From: an uncultured Pseudomonadota bacterium
Lineage (GTDB): Bacteria; Pseudomonadota; Alphaproteobacteria; RF32; CAG-239
Direction of reading: 5' to 3'
DNA: 64,000 bases
Assembly: GCA_902761535.1 (NCBI GenBank)
Contig: CACWKS010000002.1
Location: forward strand, 1-64,000
The translations under genes and the position numbers were made by a program. Below are positions 61,689 through 64,000 of the stretch, piece by piece (within the stretch, counting starts at the first letter, position 1; the number at the start of each line of letters is the position of its first letter). Below the pieces are notes generated by a model. That model searched no databases, was not told the origin of the DNA, and saw only the letters and a program-made list of their open reading frames with translations.

Positions 61689-61949
61689 TTACATCATTAG
61701 CGTTTTCATATTTTCATCAAGCCAAAGGTTAATTCCTTTCATAGCTTGCTGTTTTATAAGATTTAAATCTAAAAAAGTACCTTCGTTAATAAACGGCAGC
61801 ACGTCTTGTTCGGTCAATCCTTCGATATAGTCAGCAAAAGCAAATATTAAATTAACTTGACGCGGCCAAACTCCGTCATTGATAAATTTATTTTGTTCAA
61901 AATCCCAAAATAAAGCATTAAGAATATATTGCAGTTGGTGTTGTGTCAT
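61689..61949 (-). CDS. Small protein of the prophage-like element, unknown function
   Basis: 86 aa, acidic and helical (MTQHQLQYILNALFWDFEQNK, ...YIEGLTEQDVLPFINEGTF, NLIKQQAMKGINLWLDENM). No family recognised. An operator-like sequence (61962-61975) lies just upstream, so it is probably controlled by the repressor encoded next to it. Confidence 0.5.
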   Translation of the reverse strand: MTQHQLQYILNALFWDFEQNKFINDGVWPRQVNLIFAFADYIEGLTEQDVLPFINEGTFLDLNLIKQQAMKGINLWLDENMKTLMM

Positions 61950-61961
61950 TTTTACCTCGTA

Positions 61962-61975
61962 TTGTTTTTATACAA
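61962..61975. promoter_or_regulatory. Repressor operator O1
   Basis: TTGTTTTTATACAA. One of four 14-bp sites of the pattern TTGYA-NNNN-TACAA around the repressor gene. It lies before the 86-aa gene. Confidence 0.6.
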
Positions 61976-62010
61976 TATAAGGAATAAAATAATCGAATTC
62001 AAAAACAAAA

Positions 62011-62024
62011 TTGTATTTATACAA
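62011..62024. promoter_or_regulatory. Repressor operator O2
   Basis: TTGTATTTATACAA, the most symmetrical of the four sites, between the 86-aa gene and the end of the repressor gene. Confidence 0.65.
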
Positions 62025-62048
62025 TATTTGTGGATAAGTTAATTGAAT

Positions 62049-62750
62049 TTACAATTTGTGAGTAATGAATATAATGCGACCGCAAACTTTCAATTCGCTG
62101 ATATTGTTTACAGTATAGGGACGATAAGAAGAATTATCGGCAATCAGGTCGGCTGATTCGTTAAAAGGATTGATTTGAATTCGTCGCAACAGCAATGTAT
62201 TATTAGCTTCTAACAGATAAACTCCATCAGATGTCGCCTTATTGTAAGAAGTATCAATCCATAACATATCATCAGGCATTATGTTTGGCACCATGGCATC
62301 ACTAGAATTTTTCGCAATAATAATATTATTAATGTTAGTAAATCCGTAATGTTTAATCATTTGCTCGGAAAAATATTCTTCTCCGATAATATTCTTTTTT
62401 GCTGCGTCAAAGTTGCCTCTATAATATCCACCTATATCGATAACTTTTACCTTGTCCGGTATTGTTTGCTCTTTTCCGATACCCAACAATCCTGATAAAG
62501 TGTTCAGTTTATCCTGAATTACACTTCCACCGATAGGATAATCGCAAAGTTTTTGTTCGGAAACATCTAAAATTTGAGCCAATTTGTGTCGGGTTTGTTC
62601 GTCAAGTCTGCGCGGAGAATGCCGTTTTATAAAATGAAACAGATAAGTTGAATTTTTTCCCAATTGCAAAGATAAGGAATTTAAACTAAATCCTTTATCT
62701 TTTACCGTTTCTTCTAAAAAATTTCTTACTTCTTGCAACTTATCGCTCAT
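62049..62750 (-). CDS. Phage CI/S24-type repressor with both protease residues changed
   Basis: 233 aa from the ATG at 62750, which has GGAG 6 nt upstream; a longer open frame lacks a ribosome site. Residues about 20-62 form a helix-turn-helix DNA-binding domain (FSLNSLSLQLGKNSTYLFHF). Residues about 100-230 have the S24/LexA fold (IAKNSSDAMVPNIMPDDMLWID, GVYLLEANNTLLLRRIQ). At the usual G-D-S-M-x-P motif it reads S-D-A-M-V-P, so the nucleophile Ser is Ala, and the usual Lys position reads Arg. Self-cleavage, and so SOS-type induction, seems lost. Four operators flank the gene. Confidence 0.82.
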   Translation of the reverse strand: MSDKLQEVRNFLEETVKDKGFSLNSLSLQLGKNSTYLFHFIKRHSPRRLDEQTRHKLAQILDVSEQKLCDYPIGGSVIQDKLNTLSGLLGIGKEQTIPDKVKVIDIGGYYRGNFDAAKKNIIGEEYFSEQMIKHYGFTNINNIIIAKNSSDAMVPNIMPDDMLWIDTSYNKATSDGVYLLEANNTLLLRRIQINPFNESADLIADNSSYRPYTVNNISELKVCGRIIFITHKL

Positions 62751-62785
62751 TGTTGTCTCCATTTCAATAACTATGGATAATACTA

Positions 62786-62799
62786 TTGCATTTATACAA
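62786..62799. promoter_or_regulatory. Repressor operator O3
   Basis: TTGCATTTATACAA, in the divergent region between the repressor and the 62898 gene, on the repressor side. Confidence 0.6.
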
Positions 62800-62849
62800 C
62801 TTTGTAAACAGATTTTGATAATTTTTGTAAATATATTTGACTGTGGTTT

Positions 62850-62889
62850 CCTTTCATTGTAATAATACAATATATTTTACAATGAAAGG
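62850..62889. promoter_or_regulatory. Divergent control region: operator O4 inside a 13-bp inverted repeat
   Basis: CCTTTCATTGTAA (62850-62862) and TTACAATGAAAGG (62877-62889) are perfect inverted repeats. O4 (62857-62870, TTGTAATAATACAA) overlaps the left arm. The right arm contains the AAAGGA ribosome site of the 62898 gene. Confidence 0.6.
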
Positions 62890-62897
62890 AATATAAA

Positions 62898-63368
62898 ATG
62901 ATAAAAAAAACTCCCCAAAAACAAAAACGAAATAATCAGATTTGCCCACGCAAAACTCTGCTTGAACAATTATATGACAAAGGTTGGCTGGAATATCGTT
63001 CGTCCCCGTATAATAGCGGTGCCAGATTAAAAGCAGGGTTGGATTTAATTTTTAATTATCAAATTCTAAAAAGAGCCAACTTGCACTCAGGATATATATT
63101 CAATACCAAAATTGATAATTCTTCGTCATTAGAATCAAAGATGTACATGGATTCTTTGAATTTTTATCGTCAATGTTTGCGCGCTGTTCCGGCCGAGTTC
63201 TGGCAGGTTGTGCGCCAAGTTTGTTTGGATGAAAAATTGCCTTCTTTTAATCCGAACATCAGTGAACGTCAGCAATCTTATAATAATTATATTTTTCGAA
63301 TCGATTTATGTCGCGGTCTTGATCGTATCATTTTATCACAACTAAAAATAGAAAAAGAAAGAAAATAG
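62898..63368 (+). CDS. Early gene of the prophage-like element (regulator or replication-type, unknown)
   Basis: 156 aa, basic. It starts MIKKTPQKQKRNNQIC, then YDKGWLEYRSSPYNSGARLKAGLDL, LRAVPAEFWQVVRQVCLDEK and ends LDRIILSQLKIEKERK. The order of a G-x-R-L-x-A-G element, a V-P-x-E-x-x-x-V element and a C-terminal L-D-R element recalls the DUF6456-type domain, but this is a weak resemblance. It is divergent from the repressor, shares its operators and comes directly before the terminase region. This suggests a CI/Cro-like switch partner or late activator. Confidence 0.5.
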   Translation: MIKKTPQKQKRNNQICPRKTLLEQLYDKGWLEYRSSPYNSGARLKAGLDLIFNYQILKRANLHSGYIFNTKIDNSSSLESKMYMDSLNFYRQCLRAVPAEFWQVVRQVCLDEKLPSFNPNISERQQSYNNYIFRIDLCRGLDRIILSQLKIEKERK

Positions 63369-63439
63369 TAATTTTAACTTTACATTTAAAAATTTTTATA
63401 TTAAATTTTACTAAAATTAATTAAAAAAGGACTGAAACC

Positions 63440-63547
63440 ATGGATTTTATAAGATTTTACGCATTAATGTTTTTAGTTTTAAATATATTAAATATGATTA
63501 GAAGCGGATATTTATCCACACACATAATTTTTAGTGTAGCCCTTGAA
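63440..63547 (+). CDS. Possible small membrane peptide (35 aa)
   Basis: An ATG at 63440 reads MDFIRFYALMFLVLNILNM and then a polar end to a TGA at 63545-63547. It has one TM segment. AAAAAAGGA lies 9-10 nt upstream. Losing one base of a C4 run (63540-63543) would extend it to 47 residues ending MWW. Holin-like peptides look like this, but support is thin. Confidence 0.3.
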
Positions 63548-63606
63548 ATTCCTATCATTGGAAGAATTTTTATGTGGTGGTAATAATTTTTTTTATTTTC
63601 CATCTC

Positions 63607-63687
63607 TTGACTTTAGCGTCGGATGGTGTCATAAATATCGGTATGGTGAGAAAGTGGGTAAAGATAAAACTTCCTCACCTTTTTTTA
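63607..63687 (+). promoter_or_regulatory. Late-type promoter with conserved leader and immediate terminator
   Basis: TTGACT (63607-63612), 16-nt spacer, TCATAA (63629-63634). The next 22 bases (63637-63658) are identical to the leader before the accessory island (minus strand, near 28284-28261). GGTGAG (63645-63650) within this leader pairs with CTCACC (63674-63679), extended by AAGT/ACTT, followed by seven T: an intrinsic terminator only about 10 nt after the start site. The layout fits a phage late promoter with antitermination control. Confidence 0.75.
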
Positions 63688-63725
63688 TATCAATTCATCT
63701 TAATTCAATAAAAGGAAATCTACTG

Positions 63726-64000
63726 ATGGGCATGGCTTATCCGGTCAAATATTCTAATGTCTCGGAAATGGAACGTAAAATTGAGCAATATTTTGCTGAA
63801 CGTGCTGATAACAAAGTTGAAATATTTAGCAGCAAAAAAGGGGAAGTGGTAGAGATATCCGAACAAGCACCTTTGCATTTGACCGGCCTTTGTGATTATT
63901 TGGGAATTTCGCAGGAAGATCTCGAAAATTACCAAACCATTCCGGAATTTGCCGAGCTTATCCGACGTGCCAAGAAAAAATGTGAGGCTTATTTGGTTGA
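63726..64000 (+). CDS. Phage terminase small subunit (Gp3-type DNA-packaging), 3' end outside window
   Basis: 91 codons are visible without a stop. An AAAGGA box lies 9 nt before the ATG. The protein begins MGMAYPVKYSNVSEMERKIEQYF, then has LTGLCDYLGISQEDLENYQ and FAELIRRAKKKCEAYLV. This is the order of the small terminase / gp3 packaging family: a helix with K-I-E-x-Y-F, a T-x-G-L-x-x-x-L-G helix-turn-helix and an I-x-R-A-K helix. It would select viral DNA for packaging. Directly preceded by the late-type promoter. No integrase or replication genes lie between it and the repressor. Confidence 0.75.
   Translation, partial: MGMAYPVKYSNVSEMERKIEQYFAERADNKVEIFSSKKGEVVEISEQAPLHLTGLCDYLGISQEDLENYQTIPEFAELIRRAKKKCEAYLV

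Noticed and set aside
62751..62870. Longer repressor starting at a TTG
   Set aside because: It would be translated through operators O3 and O4 and has no ribosome site; the ATG at 62750 has GGAG at good spacing.

Overview
The window looks like chromosome of an A+T-rich, motile, Gram-negative alphaproteobacterium, probably host-associated and low-oxygen. The taxonomic call is an inference from gene content: yqeY-dnaG-rpoD in a row, hflK-hflC-degP followed by holC, a P-ring protein and FlgK/FlgL hook-filament genes, a MoeA-like/MocA-like fusion protein, DsbD and YqgE, and a rubrerythrin with an N-terminal rubredoxin domain. Housekeeping promoters are sigma70-like (TTGACA or TTGCCA with a 16-18 nt spacer) and most units end in clear intrinsic terminators.

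Layout. 0-1 kb: end of a type IV pilin gene, tRNA-Pro and a dead MATE transporter fragment. 1-9 kb: a TPR-methyltransferase, a DUF2934 protein and a glycogen/maltodextrin operon (glgB-glgX-malQ). 9-13.5 kb: an RND efflux pair. 13.5-15.6 kb: a broken gene, a small membrane protein, rubrerythrin and an orphan gene. 15.7-23.1 kb: flagellar operon (flgI, rod-binding protein, FlgN-like, flgK, flgL) ending in the molybdopterin-type fusion gene. 23.2-28.3 kb: an accessory minus-strand island with a muramidase-like protein, small membrane proteins and two frameshifted genes. 28.4-33.4 kb: mrp, hflKC, degP, holC. 33.4-38.9 kb: two paralogous orphan genes, a lipoprotein with a dead trypsin-like domain, and a YifB/ComM ATPase. 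38.9-43.2 kb: a second accessory island with an EcoRI-type adenine methyltransferase, a DUF262-HNH protein, a DUF4417 three-gene cassette and two copies of a structured RNA. 43.3-61.7 kb: rpsF-rpsR-rplI, envelope and transport genes, tRNA-Phe, yqeY-dnaG-rpoD, dsbD and yqgE. 61.7-64 kb: the start of a prophage-like element (repressor with four operators, early gene, late promoter, terminase small subunit).

Two signals go beyond routine annotation. (1) An RNA of about 200 nt occurs twice (41341-41546 and 43010-43212, minus strand). Each copy sits just upstream of an accessory gene, has a promoter-like element at its 5' hairpin (strong for copy 2, weak for copy 1) and ends in an intrinsic terminator. 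The two copies differ in sequence but keep the same helices by compensatory changes. (2) The promoter and first transcribed bases before the prophage terminase gene (63607-63658) recur almost exactly in front of the accessory island at 23.7-28.3 kb. Both are followed by terminators, which suggests that a distant cargo or lysis operon is under the same late, antitermination-type control as the prophage.
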